Assembly (NCBI GenBank): GCA_035527455.1
Contig: DATLAN010000169.1
Location: forward strand, 1-61,950
Reading direction: 5' to 3'
Source of the DNA: DATLAN01 sp035527455
GTDB taxonomy: Bacteria; Planctomycetota; Planctomycetia; Pirellulales; Thermoguttaceae
DNA length: 61,950 bases
Made by a program: the position numbers and the translations under genes. Under the pieces are notes generated by a model. The model did no database searches. It saw nothing but the letters and a program-made list of their open reading frames with translations, and was not told where the DNA came from. This document shows, piece by piece, positions 16,162 to 23,988 of the stretch (positions within the stretch are counted from its first letter, which is position 1; every line of letters begins with the position of its first letter).

Positions 16162-16959
16162 TCATTTGTCCGCTCTTCCCGCCGCACGTCGCAGCGCATC
16201 GAGTTCTTGCCCGGTAAGCTTCCGGTACTCGCCCGGCGGGAGATTTCCCAATCGCACCGGACCGACGCCGATCCGCACCAGTTTGAGGACCTTGTGGCCG
16301 AACCGGGCCAACACGCGGCGGATCTCGCGGTTGCGGCCCTCGCGGAGCACCATCTCCAGCGTCGTGCTCTCCTTGCGGTGCGACTTGATATGAATGCGCT
16401 CCGCCCGGGCCAAACCTTCCGCCAAGTGAACGCCGCGGCGGAGTTGCGCCAAGATCTCGCGGGAAGGCTTGCCGGCGACTTGCACGCGGTAGGTCTTCTC
16501 CACACCGTATCGAGGGTGCGTCAGCCGGTTGGCCAACTCGCCGTCGTTGGTCACCAGGATCAGACCTTCGCTGCCGAGATCCAGCCGCCCGATCGTGAAC
16601 AGTCGGGCCTCGCGGACGGGCAGCAGGTCGATCACCCGGGGGCGTCCCGAAGGGTCGCGATTGGTGCAGACCACGCCCGACGGCTTGTTGACCGCGTAGT
16701 AGACGAGTTTGGCTTTCGGCAGGGGAACGCCATCCACGCGAATTTCATGCTCCGCGAGGTCGACGCGCGTACCCAATTCGGTGACCATGCGGCGATCGAC
16801 CTCGACGCGGCCGGCGGTGATCAGCTCCTCGCATTCTCTCCGGCTGCCGACTCCCGCCGCGGCCAGGATCTTTTGCAGCCGCTGGCCGGCGGTCGTCGGC
16901 GCGTCTTTTGTCGGCGGTTTGGGGGCGGCTTTCTTCTTTCGGCGCGCGCGGGCGGACAT
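16162..16959 (-). CDS. rluB: rRNA pseudouridine synthase (RluB/RsuA family)
   Basis: This 265-residue protein has a basic N-terminal tail (RARRKKKAAPKPP), an S4 RNA-binding domain (QRLQKILAAAGVGSRRECEELITAGRVEVDRR) and then the pseudouridine synthase core. The catalytic aspartate lies in GRLDLGSEGLILVTNDG, and LREGRNREIRRVLARFGHKVLKLVRIGVGP follows. RluB modifies 23S rRNA around position 2605 in E. coli. RsuA acts on 16S rRNA, and the two are not safely separated by eye. The ATG at 16959 was preferred to an upstream in-frame start because the basic tail begins there. The gene pairs with pyrK downstream. Confidence 0.82.
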   Translation of the reverse strand: MSARARRKKKAAPKPPTKDAPTTAGQRLQKILAAAGVGSRRECEELITAGRVEVDRRMVTELGTRVDLAEHEIRVDGVPLPKAKLVYYAVNKPSGVVCTNRDPSGRPRVIDLLPVREARLFTIGRLDLGSEGLILVTNDGELANRLTHPRYGVEKTYRVQVAGKPSREILAQLRRGVHLAEGLARAERIHIKSHRKESTTLEMVLREGRNREIRRVLARFGHKVLKLVRIGVGPVRLGNLPPGEYRKLTGQELDALRRAAGRADK

Positions 16960-17070
16960 TTCGGGTACTCGGTCCGTAAGCAGTGGGTGGAGAACGGGGC
17001 CTTGGAGTCGCAACCCGAATCATATCGCAAACGCCGCCGATCCGACAGCCCGGGCACTTGCTCAGCGGCT

Positions 17071-17340
17071 TCAGTTCCACGGATCGCGAGGCGCACGGAG
17101 CGGATCGAAGGGGGGCCTTACCCGGACAATTTCGTCACGGGGCTTCGCGTACTCCATAGGACGACCGCCCCCGATCCTCGGCCCGGGTTCGTTTTCGGGG
17201 TAGGGGTCGTATTGTTGGGCCCGGGCTTGTTGGAGTTCGATTCGACCCGGGCATGCGAACTCGGGCCGGGCCAGATTTCGGCAGCCGGCCGTCGCCATCA
17301 GAAGAACGACGCCCAGCACACTCGGCCACCGCTTATCCAT
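17071..17340 (-). CDS. Small lipoprotein (hypothetical)
   Basis: This 89-residue protein begins MDKRWPSVLGVVLLMATAGC, a clear type II signal peptide with lipobox ending at Cys20. The mature part is rich in Pro, Arg, Gly and charged residues (PYPENEPGPRIGGGRP, PRDEIVRVRPPFDPLRAP) and shows no fold that I recognise. GAGGAG lies upstream of the ATG. It is likely a membrane-anchored protein. It lies on the same strand just downstream of the proline-rich exported protein (gap about 95 bp). Confidence 0.65.
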   Translation of the reverse strand: MDKRWPSVLGVVLLMATAGCRNLARPEFACPGRIELQQARAQQYDPYPENEPGPRIGGGRPMEYAKPRDEIVRVRPPFDPLRAPRDPWN

Positions 17341-17435
17341 CAGGATACTCCTCGCCCGCCCGGTTGCAGACCCCTTTTGCTGGAAAAATGAAGGCGGCGG
17401 AGTATACGCCTTGGTGCCGGATAAGAGAAGTCCAG

Positions 17436-18536
17436 TTAGGGAATCACGTAGGCGCCTCCGACCATGGCACCCGCTTGGGCCAAACCTGCCCGGACGCTCA
17501 GCGGCAGCGGATCGAGCAAGTACGGAGCACAACTGCCCGGGCGATAGTACCCCAGCGTGTAAATGCACTCCTCCGGAGGATAGAGGCCCATTTTGTACGG
17601 CAGGATCGGAACCGTGAGGAAGAAGTGGGCACCGGAGATGATCGGCTGCAAGTAGGGTCCCCAGGAGTGCCCGTATCGCTCCAATTGCACGTCCTCGAAG
17701 TAGAGCGGCTTGTGGCACAACCCGGAAGCCTTCCAGGTGAACGTCGTCTGACACCACTCGCGAGGCATATATTCCCCGCCTTGTAGCTGGCATTCCTGGG
17801 GCAGCTCTTGTTCCGTTCCTTCCCGTGTGAGCTTGGGCTTGGTGTCGACGCTGAGTTTGCGAATCGGCGTGAAGAACTCCTCATCCCCCGGCGAGGGACA
17901 TTCTTCGAGTTCCATGTTGGGAAACCCCGAAGGTCCACGATAACGATCATCAAAGGACGTATCGAGGTCTTGCGGCGTTGTGACGGGCGGCTTGACTGTC
18001 TGCGGCGCGACAAACGGCGGTTGGAACTCTTCGGGAGGAACCGCCGGCGGTGGTTCGGCCGGAAAACTCCGCAGCGGATCGTTTTGGGCCATCGCCTCGC
18101 TCCGGGCGTCTCCGAAGGGATCGCTGAAGGGGCTCGGACGAGATTGCGGCGAGGTCCGCGTTTCGGGCGGGGGAGCGGTCGAGGGGGCCAGGTACTGCGT
18201 CCGATTCACCGAACTCTCGCGGTCCGCCCGACTCTCGAGCGACGGCTTGCTCGGCCGGTAAGGAAGCCATTTCAGCTTGTGTCCCTGCTGGCCGACCGCG
18301 TAGGTCGTGGTGGCCTTCGAAGGCGTCGTGATCGAGTCTTCTGCCGGTGCCGGCACCGAAAGCGTGCTGAGCGTTGCGCCAACCAGCAGCAAGACGCCCA
18401 AAGAGCGGGACAGAAGGTTGTAAGGCGGGATTCGGTCCCCCGCGACATCCGATCGATTTGCCGGCCTCCTAGGAGGTTTCGCCGGCGCCGTACTCCGTAC
18501 TGTAGTTTGGTGCTTCCTGCGTAATCGTAATGTCAT
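17436..18536 (-). CDS. Exported proline-rich protein of unknown function (planctomycete-type)
   Basis: This protein of about 366 residues has a basic N-terminus and a hydrophobic stretch (LGVLLLVGATLSTLSVPAPA), consistent with export. The middle is Pro/Thr/Ser-rich and probably disordered. The C-terminal 130 residues contain a compact conserved-looking module with Cys pairs (EYMPREWCQTTFTWKASGLCHKPLYFEDVQLE..., YPPEECIYTLGYYRPGSCAPYLLDPLP). The call 'hypothetical' is deliberate. The ATG at 18536 overlaps the last 68 bases of guaB; a start close to the hydrophobic segment is possible. It lies downstream of guaB on the same strand. The overlap may mean coupling or simply an over-extended start. 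Confidence 0.6.
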   Translation of the reverse strand: MTLRLRRKHQTTVRSTAPAKPPRRPANRSDVAGDRIPPYNLLSRSLGVLLLVGATLSTLSVPAPAEDSITTPSKATTTYAVGQQGHKLKWLPYRPSKPSLESRADRESSVNRTQYLAPSTAPPPETRTSPQSRPSPFSDPFGDARSEAMAQNDPLRSFPAEPPPAVPPEEFQPPFVAPQTVKPPVTTPQDLDTSFDDRYRGPSGFPNMELEECPSPGDEEFFTPIRKLSVDTKPKLTREGTEQELPQECQLQGGEYMPREWCQTTFTWKASGLCHKPLYFEDVQLERYGHSWGPYLQPIISGAHFFLTVPILPYKMGLYPPEECIYTLGYYRPGSCAPYLLDPLPLSVRAGLAQAGAMVGGAYVIP

Positions 18537-19953
18537 GAGGATGACTCTCCCGCACGCTGGCTGGTGAGACCTGAAGGAATCGTGCGTCGGTGCGCAACTC
18601 CTCGATGGTCCGAGTTCCACAATAACCCATCCCAGCTCGCAAGCCCCCCACGAGCTGATAGATGAACGGTCCCAAGGGGCCCTTGTAGGGCACGCGTCCT
18701 TCTACGCCCTCGGGAACCAACTTGTCGGGTCCGCGTCCGCTGCTCGTTTGTCGGTAGCGTTCGCTGGAACCCTGGACCATGGCCCCCAAAGAGCCCATCC
18801 CGCGATATACCTTAAAAGTTCGTCCTTGAAAGAGGATCTGCGCGCCGGGGCTCTCTTCCAATCCGGCCAGCAGTCCTCCGAGCATTACCACGTGTGCGCC
18901 GGCGGCCAGTGCTTTGGTCAGGTCGCCGGAGTATCGTATTCCGCCATCGGCGATGACCGGTGTTCGACTCTCCTCGGCGGCTTGGGCCGCTTGGCTGATG
19001 GCAGTGATCTGCGGGACACCCACGCCGGAGATCACCCGAGTCGTGCAGATCGACCCCGGTCCGATTCCGACCTTCACCGCATCGGCCCCGGCTTCGATCA
19101 GATCCCTGCAGCCTTCCGCCGTGGCCACGTTTCCGGCCACCACGTCGATGTCCCAGGTCTTCTTGATTCTCCTAACCGTTTCAATCACATTGGCCGAATG
19201 CCCGTGGGCACTGTCGACCACCAATACGTCCACGTCTTCCTTGATCAGGGCTTCGGCCCGGTCGTAGTCATGCACGCCGATGGCGGCCCCGACCCTCAGC
19301 CTTCCTTGCCTATCTTTACAGGCTTGCGGAAAGCACCTCATCATATCAATGTCTTTGATCGTAATGAGGCCGGTCAGTCTAAAGTCTTCGTCAACCAGCA
19401 AAAGCTTCTCCACCTTTTTTGCCATTAAAATCTTCTCAGCTTCTTCAAGCGTCACTTCCCCTGTAGCCGTTACAAGATGTTCTTTCGTCATTACCTCCGA
19501 GATGGGCAGGTTGCGGTCTTCGAGGAACCGTAGATCGCGCTTGGTGAGAATGCCCACCAACCGCCGGTCCGCCGTGGTGATCGGCAAACCCGACACGTTG
19601 TACTGGTTCATAACCTCCTGCGCCCGGCCGACCGTGTCCTCGGGCGGAAGCGTTTGAGGGTTGACGATGATCCCGTTCGCACTCCGCTTGACCTTGCCGA
19701 CCTCATTGGCCTGCCGTTTCACGGTCATGTTCTTGTGGACGATGCCGAGCCCCCCCACTTGGGCGAGGGCGATGGCCATGGCGCTTTCGGTGACCGTGTC
19801 CATCGGCGAGCTGACAATAGGGATATTCAGATCGATCCGGCGAGTCAGCTTCGTTCCGACGTCGACTTCCGCCGGCACGACTTCGCTGTGTCGTGGCTCC
19901 AGCAGGACATCGTCGAAAGTCAGGCCTTGATACTCGACAATCTTCTCGCGCAT
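18469..19953 (-). CDS. guaB: Inosine-5'-monophosphate dehydrogenase
   Basis: This 494-residue enzyme oxidises IMP to XMP, the first committed step of GMP synthesis. TFDDVLLEPRHSEVVP opens the (beta/alpha)8 barrel. A CBS-domain pair is inserted at about residues 95-205 (NQYNVSGLPITTADRRLVGI..., LMAKKVEKLLLVDEDFRLTGLIT). The catalytic loop GIGPGSICTTR gives Cys303. The flap ends with GAMVQGSSERYRQ. A GGAGG site precedes the ATG. The family-typical start is MREKIVEYQG. Confidence 0.95.
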   Translation of the reverse strand: MREKIVEYQGLTFDDVLLEPRHSEVVPAEVDVGTKLTRRIDLNIPIVSSPMDTVTESAMAIALAQVGGLGIVHKNMTVKRQANEVGKVKRSANGIIVNPQTLPPEDTVGRAQEVMNQYNVSGLPITTADRRLVGILTKRDLRFLEDRNLPISEVMTKEHLVTATGEVTLEEAEKILMAKKVEKLLLVDEDFRLTGLITIKDIDMMRCFPQACKDRQGRLRVGAAIGVHDYDRAEALIKEDVDVLVVDSAHGHSANVIETVRRIKKTWDIDVVAGNVATAEGCRDLIEAGADAVKVGIGPGSICTTRVISGVGVPQITAISQAAQAAEESRTPVIADGGIRYSGDLTKALAAGAHVVMLGGLLAGLEESPGAQILFQGRTFKVYRGMGSLGAMVQGSSERYRQTSSGRGPDKLVPEGVEGRVPYKGPLGPFIYQLVGGLRAGMGYCGTRTIEELRTDARFLQVSPASVRESHPHDITITQEAPNYSTEYGAGETS

Positions 19954-20141
19954 GGCGTGCGATCCTCCACGGGGAAACGTGTAATCTGGTCATTATGCCC
20001 GCTTCAGTCCGATTTGCAATCAGCCCGGGGGAGTGTGGCCGTCCCGAATTCAGGTGGGGAGACCGGCGTGGGCAGATCGCGCGGAGACATGAGGCGGCCG
20101 GCCATCGGCACCCGGCGCCTGGCCGCGATAAGCAGCCCTCT
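19954..20141. other. Intergenic region upstream of guaB
   Basis: The guaB leader and promoter should lie here. No gene is seen and no clear promoter hexamers were found. Confidence 0.4.
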
Positions 20142-20534
20142 TCACTCGGCCGGATCGGCCGGTGGCTGCGGGCCCGGGTCTTCCGGACCGAATCGGCCGC
20201 GATACTGCTCGGCGGGGTACTTCTGCTCGTTCTTTTCGAGTTTCCGCCGAACGACCGTGGAGAGGTCCAGTCGCAGTTCGTTGGCCATGGCCAACGCGTA
20301 GCAGAGCACGTCGGCCAGCTCTTCGCCGACGGCCGCCAGTTGATCCGGCACGTCGGCCACGCAGCGGGACTGTTCCACCGAGAGCCACTGGAAATGTTCC
20401 ATCAGTTCGGCCGCCTCGATGGCCATCGACATGGAGAGATTCTTCGGCGAGTGGAACCGGTGCCAGTCGCGACAATCGACGAAATCGTCGACCCATCGCT
20501 TCAACTCGGCAATCGTCGTTTCAGAATCGGACAT
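20142..20534 (-). CDS. MazG-like nucleotide pyrophosphohydrolase
   Basis: This 130-residue protein shows the helical MazG/dCTPase pattern: NLSMSMAIEAAELMEHFQW with E-x-x-E, then GEELADVLCYALAMAN with the E-E-x-x-D metal site. Such enzymes hydrolyse (d)NTPs or similar nucleotides to NMP and pyrophosphate. It resembles the compact MazG-like (RS21-C6 type) domain rather than full-length MazG. The ATG at 20534 was chosen because it opens with MSDSETTIAELKRWVDDFVDCRDW, as in the family. The frame stays open much further upstream, but that stretch is shadow sequence of the next gene. Confidence 0.8.
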   Translation of the reverse strand: MSDSETTIAELKRWVDDFVDCRDWHRFHSPKNLSMSMAIEAAELMEHFQWLSVEQSRCVADVPDQLAAVGEELADVLCYALAMANELRLDLSTVVRRKLEKNEQKYPAEQYRGRFGPEDPGPQPPADPAE

Positions 20535-20542
20535 GAGCGTGT

Positions 20543-21496
20543 CTACTCGAAGCCCGGCAGCACGCGCTGCAACGGCGGGTGGATTCGCTCCTGGTAGCGC
20601 TGCCGGTAGCCTTCGGCCAGATGGATCATCACCTCCAGCACCAAGAGGTCGGCCCGCGTCATCACGTGTCGGGTACTTCGGGCCCCCAGTCCGCGGATGA
20701 GTTCCTCCAACGCTCCGAGGTGCAGTTGCATCGTCTGCTGGACGCTCAAACCGCCGGAAACCATCAGTTCTGCCAGCCGTTTCAACTCGGCGGCCAGGTT
20801 CCCGAAGCCCATGATCACGTAGGTTCGCAACAGCTCGCGATAGTGGGTAACCAGCTCTTCGGGCAAGCGCAGCGGCTGCTGGGCACCGGGGCTGTTCAGC
20901 GGTTCGTACGAACAGGAACGGTTCCGACGGATCGCTTCGAGATCGTCCAGCAAGGCACGCTGCTGAGAGAGCAACCGATCGGCTTCGTCGTGTTCGCGTT
21001 GCAGGCGGGTTTGCTCGGTCAGATTCAGGCGGTGGTTTTCGCGGATGAGTTGATGGCGCTGGACGGCCCGGGCGGCGACCCAAATCAGGTTTCGCGTGGT
21101 GGTGGTGTGGACGCAAACGTACCCGTCGGCGCCGACCTCGTAGCACAGCGCGGCCATTTCCTGCTCGCTCTGATTGCCCAGCACGACGATCGGTTCGTCG
21201 GCCCCGCCGGCCCGATAGCCTTCGGCCAGTTCCAGAGCGTCCAACTCGTCGGGTTCGTGACTGACCAGCACGACGTCGAAGGCCTCGTCGCGAAGCCGCG
21301 CCAACCCGGCGGCCGATCCGACGGCTTCTTCCAGCACGACCTTCGAGGCACTGTCGGCGGCAAAGGCCTCGGCCAGCCATCCGCCCGTGCGCGACCGGGT
21401 GGTGATGTACATGACGTTCATCGTGGCGGGCAGCCCGTACCACGAGGCCGGCTTCGCCGCGGTTTTCGACTTCCTGCCGCTGAGCGTGAGAGCCAT
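20543..21496 (-). CDS. Degenerate receiver-domain protein (orphan response-regulator-like)
   Basis: This protein of about 317 residues opens with an MNVMYITTRSRTGGWLAEAFAAD strand that looks like a receiver start. FDVVLVSHEPDE, DEPIVVLGNQSE and VGADGYVCVHTTT follow, but the N-terminal acidic pair and the phospho-acceptor aspartate are absent. The middle (residues about 155-205) is a charged helix, likely a coiled coil. The C-terminal domain (LRTYVIMGFGNLAAELKRLAELMV..., HLGALEELIRGLGARSTRHVMTR) is helical and I do not recognise its family. It overlaps nothing and ends 9 bp before the MazG-like gene, so the two may be one operon. A second in-frame ATG at 21421 begins MNVMYITT and may be the true start. 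Confidence 0.6.
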   Translation of the reverse strand: MALTLSGRKSKTAAKPASWYGLPATMNVMYITTRSRTGGWLAEAFAADSASKVVLEEAVGSAAGLARLRDEAFDVVLVSHEPDELDALELAEGYRAGGADEPIVVLGNQSEQEMAALCYEVGADGYVCVHTTTTRNLIWVAARAVQRHQLIRENHRLNLTEQTRLQREHDEADRLLSQQRALLDDLEAIRRNRSCSYEPLNSPGAQQPLRLPEELVTHYRELLRTYVIMGFGNLAAELKRLAELMVSGGLSVQQTMQLHLGALEELIRGLGARSTRHVMTRADLLVLEVMIHLAEGYRQRYQERIHPPLQRVLPGFE

Positions 21497-21712
21497 CGCG
21501 TTTTCCCGGTTGGGTGCCGAGGATAAGGAGAATTGCGGGGTGATACTGTAGCGAAGGACGCCATCGGGGTCAACGCCGTGTTACCCACGGTTTGCCACGC
21601 CGAGGAAGGAGGAAGTGGAGGAGGAACCGAAAGCCGTGCCGGCGGATTGTTTTCGCTGGCCGAAAGGATAGGATGGGACGAGAACTGCTCGAATCTCCCG
21701 TATTCCACCCAA

Positions 21713-22519
21713 GTGTTCGACAGCACCTATCTTGCGCCAACTGACGTGGACCGCGATCACCTCGACATCGACCGGGTACTAAGAGAGACCTTCGTGGTCG
21801 ACGTGCAGCACCACGCGACGCTCGATTCGACGAACGACCGGGCCCGCCGGTGTGCCGCGGAGACATCGGGGGAGCTGCCGCTGCTGGTGATCGCCGACAG
21901 ACAGACCGCCGGGCGAGGACGGGGGACTAACCGTTGGTGGACCGGTCGGGGGAGCCTGGCCATGACCCTCCTGCTCACTCGCGACCAGGTGGGTGTCCGG
22001 CAGGTGGGCCAGTCGCCACTGGTCGCGCTGGCGACTGCCCTGGCGGTCGCCGACACGCTCGCGCCGCTCTTGCCCGGCCGGAGGGTCGGCATCCGTTGGC
22101 CCAACGACGTGTTCGCCGACGGGGGAAAGCTGGCGGGCATTCTGGTCGAGGTGCTGCCCGACGGCCGCCACATCGTGGGCATCGGCGTGAACACGAACAA
22201 CTCGCCGGCCGACGCCCCGCCGGAATTGAGAACCACGGCCGCGACGTTGTACGATTTGACCGGCCGGCACCACGACCGGACGACCTTCCTCGTGGAATTG
22301 CTGTCTCACTTGGAGGACGCCCTCGGCCAATCGACGTCGGAACCGGACCGGATCGGCGCCCGGGCCAATCGTCTGTGTCTACAGCACGGCGAGACGCTCA
22401 CCGTCGAGCAAGGTCGGCGGACGATTCGCGGCCGATGCGCCGGCATTGCCCCGGACGGAGCGCTGCTTCTGGAGACCGACGACGGTCGGCAATCCTTCTA
22501 CAGCGGCGTCCTTCTGTAA
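21713..22519 (+). CDS. birA: Biotin--[acetyl-CoA-carboxylase] ligase (BirA catalytic type)
   Basis: This protein of about 268 residues carries the biotin protein ligase signatures: DSTNDRAR, GRGRGTNRWWTGRGSLAMTLLL (biotin/ATP site), the lysine-containing GGKLAGILVE, and GIGVNTNN. A small C-terminal domain (RGRCAGIAPDGALLLETDDGRQSFYSG) completes it. It biotinylates carrier proteins such as AccB. No DNA-binding helix-turn-helix precedes the catalytic domain, so it is the non-repressor class. The start is uncertain: the frame is open from 21533 (TTG) but the N-terminal sequence before about 21713 has no family character. The GTG at 21713 (VFDSTYLAPTD) is my choice, and no strong ribosome-binding site is seen. 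Confidence 0.8.
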   Translation: MFDSTYLAPTDVDRDHLDIDRVLRETFVVDVQHHATLDSTNDRARRCAAETSGELPLLVIADRQTAGRGRGTNRWWTGRGSLAMTLLLTRDQVGVRQVGQSPLVALATALAVADTLAPLLPGRRVGIRWPNDVFADGGKLAGILVEVLPDGRHIVGIGVNTNNSPADAPPELRTTAATLYDLTGRHHDRTTFLVELLSHLEDALGQSTSEPDRIGARANRLCLQHGETLTVEQGRRTIRGRCAGIAPDGALLLETDDGRQSFYSGVLL

Positions 22520-22547
22520 ACGATTGCGCAGAAATGCTGATTCAATT

Positions 22548-22625
22548 GGGTGGCACGCCCTGAGGAACGAAGGGCGTGATTTGGCGATTCCTCCACGCCC
22601 TTCGTTCCTCAGGGCGTGCCACCCC
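22548..22625. terminator. Long palindrome between convergent genes (terminator-like repeat)
   Basis: A 31-bp perfect inverted repeat (left 22548-22578, right 22595-22625, loop about 16 bp) lies between the end of birA and the end of the alpha-toroid gene. It contains GGCACGCCCTGAGGAACGA. A degenerate relative appears at 31931-31970. It can fold on both strands and may work as a bidirectional terminator, but there is no T-run. Confidence 0.7.
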
Positions 22626-22642
22626 ACGACACTCCATCAACC

Positions 22643-23938
22643 CTACGGCCGCGCGGCCTGGCGATCCGCCGGCGTTTCGGCCGGTTCCGGATCGGACGGC
22701 TCGAATACTCGCTCGTCGTACACGGCCAAGGCGTGAAGCGCGTGCATCACCGAGCCGATCTGCTGCGTACTGTACGAGTTCAGGTCGTGGCGATAGCGGC
22801 CGTTGGCCAGCAGATTATCGAGGTACGCAACCGCCCGGACCACGCCTGCATCTTCCAGACGGTCTTCCGGGAGCGAGACGGCAAGCCACTCCAACACGCG
22901 GCCGGTGGCGTGCAACTGCTGGGCCGAATCGTAGGTTGTGCTCCCGCCGGACACGCGGCGGATACCCCAACTGCCGTCGCTGTTTTGGTGTTTCAGGACG
23001 TAGTCGTGGTACTGGTCGATGAACGTCTTCGCCCGGAGGAATTGGCCTTCGATCGGCTGCTCGCGTGTGGCCCGGCGGGAAAGCAGGTAGCCGAGCCCCA
23101 TCACGCGATCCGTTTCTCCGGCGACCACGTTGCGGAGTTCTCCGGCGAGTTCCTGCTGGACGATTCGCTCGACGGACCATTCTTCGCCGAGGCTGTTCGT
23201 CCAGGTCGCGTCATCGTCGACATAGTACGCCAGACCGGTCAAGGTCAGCGACAGGTCGGCGTTCGAGCGGCAACCGAGCTTTTCGTGTTCGACCAGGTCG
23301 GCCACGTTGCGGACGTCCTCGCCCACCCGCATGGGATAGTCCGAGTTCACGCGTGCCAGTGCCAAGACGGCCAGCAACTGCGAGGGCCGCTCCTGCACGC
23401 CGTAACCGATCCGTGCGGCGACTCGGCCGTCGCTGATCACCAGCGGCTCATAGCCGGCGCAAGACACGTTCCAACACAAGGTAGTGATGCCGTTGGCTTT
23501 CTTTCCGGACGAACCGTTCTGGTAGACCTCGGTGTTGCACCCGAAGGCCAGGCAGGCGTGCATCAGTTCGGTGGCCGTGTTGTCGCGCGTGCTGAGCATT
23601 TGCCGGCGATAGGCCTCCAAGGTCCGGCGGACCCGATCGCGTAGGGCGACCATGGCCGGGCTGAGCGTCCGCTTGGGTTGCGGCGCGGCGGCGTCGGGCG
23701 GCTCCGTGGCCGGCGCCCCGTCGGTCTGCTCCTCCGGAGCATCTTCCGCATCGCCGGCCGGTTCGGGCGCCTGGTTCGAGTACGACGGGTTCAACGCCAA
23801 CAGGATCGGGCCCTTCAACGGGGCGGCCGGTTCTTCCACCCGCTTCGTTTCCTCGGCGGAAGGAGCGATCGAATCGGCTGCCGACACCAGGACCGCCAAC
23901 AGGAGACAAATCGAAAGCGTCTGAAGAATACGAATCAT
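22643..23938 (-). CDS. Secreted alpha-toroid (prenyltransferase/squalene-cyclase-like) protein
   Basis: This 431-residue protein has a signal peptide (MIRILQTLSICLLLAVLVSA). A Pro/Ala-rich linker at about 45-90 is followed by a helical domain of about 320 residues. QNSDGSWG, the QW-type motif of the alpha/alpha toroid fold found in terpene cyclases and protein prenyltransferases, stands at about residue 335. Helix pairs such as QLLAVLALARVNSDYPM, LTLTGLAYYVDDDATW and QIGSVMHALHALAVYDERV surround it. The acidic DxDD motif of cyclases is not present, so a catalytic role is not supported. It lies 50 bp downstream of the GND-repeat gene on the same strand, probably as one operon with promoter at 26318-26347. 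Function is unknown. Confidence 0.65.
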   Translation of the reverse strand: MIRILQTLSICLLLAVLVSAADSIAPSAEETKRVEEPAAPLKGPILLALNPSYSNQAPEPAGDAEDAPEEQTDGAPATEPPDAAAPQPKRTLSPAMVALRDRVRRTLEAYRRQMLSTRDNTATELMHACLAFGCNTEVYQNGSSGKKANGITTLCWNVSCAGYEPLVISDGRVAARIGYGVQERPSQLLAVLALARVNSDYPMRVGEDVRNVADLVEHEKLGCRSNADLSLTLTGLAYYVDDDATWTNSLGEEWSVERIVQQELAGELRNVVAGETDRVMGLGYLLSRRATREQPIEGQFLRAKTFIDQYHDYVLKHQNSDGSWGIRRVSGGSTTYDSAQQLHATGRVLEWLAVSLPEDRLEDAGVVRAVAYLDNLLANGRYRHDLNSYSTQQIGSVMHALHALAVYDERVFEPSDPEPAETPADRQAARP

Positions 23939-23988
23939 CACGGTTCCTTCCTTGTGCCCCAGGAAGTACACGCCGAGCACATGCCCCG

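Noticed and set aside
17436..18620. A start at 18620 for the proline-rich exported protein.
   Set aside because: It would lie about 150 bases inside guaB and adds no signal character. The ATG at 18536 or a later start is more likely.
20142..21443. A single 433-codon open frame that spans the receiver-like and MazG-like genes.
   Set aside because: Only the C-terminal 130 residues have MazG character; the rest is out of frame with the receiver-like gene and Arg/Gly-rich like a shadow frame.
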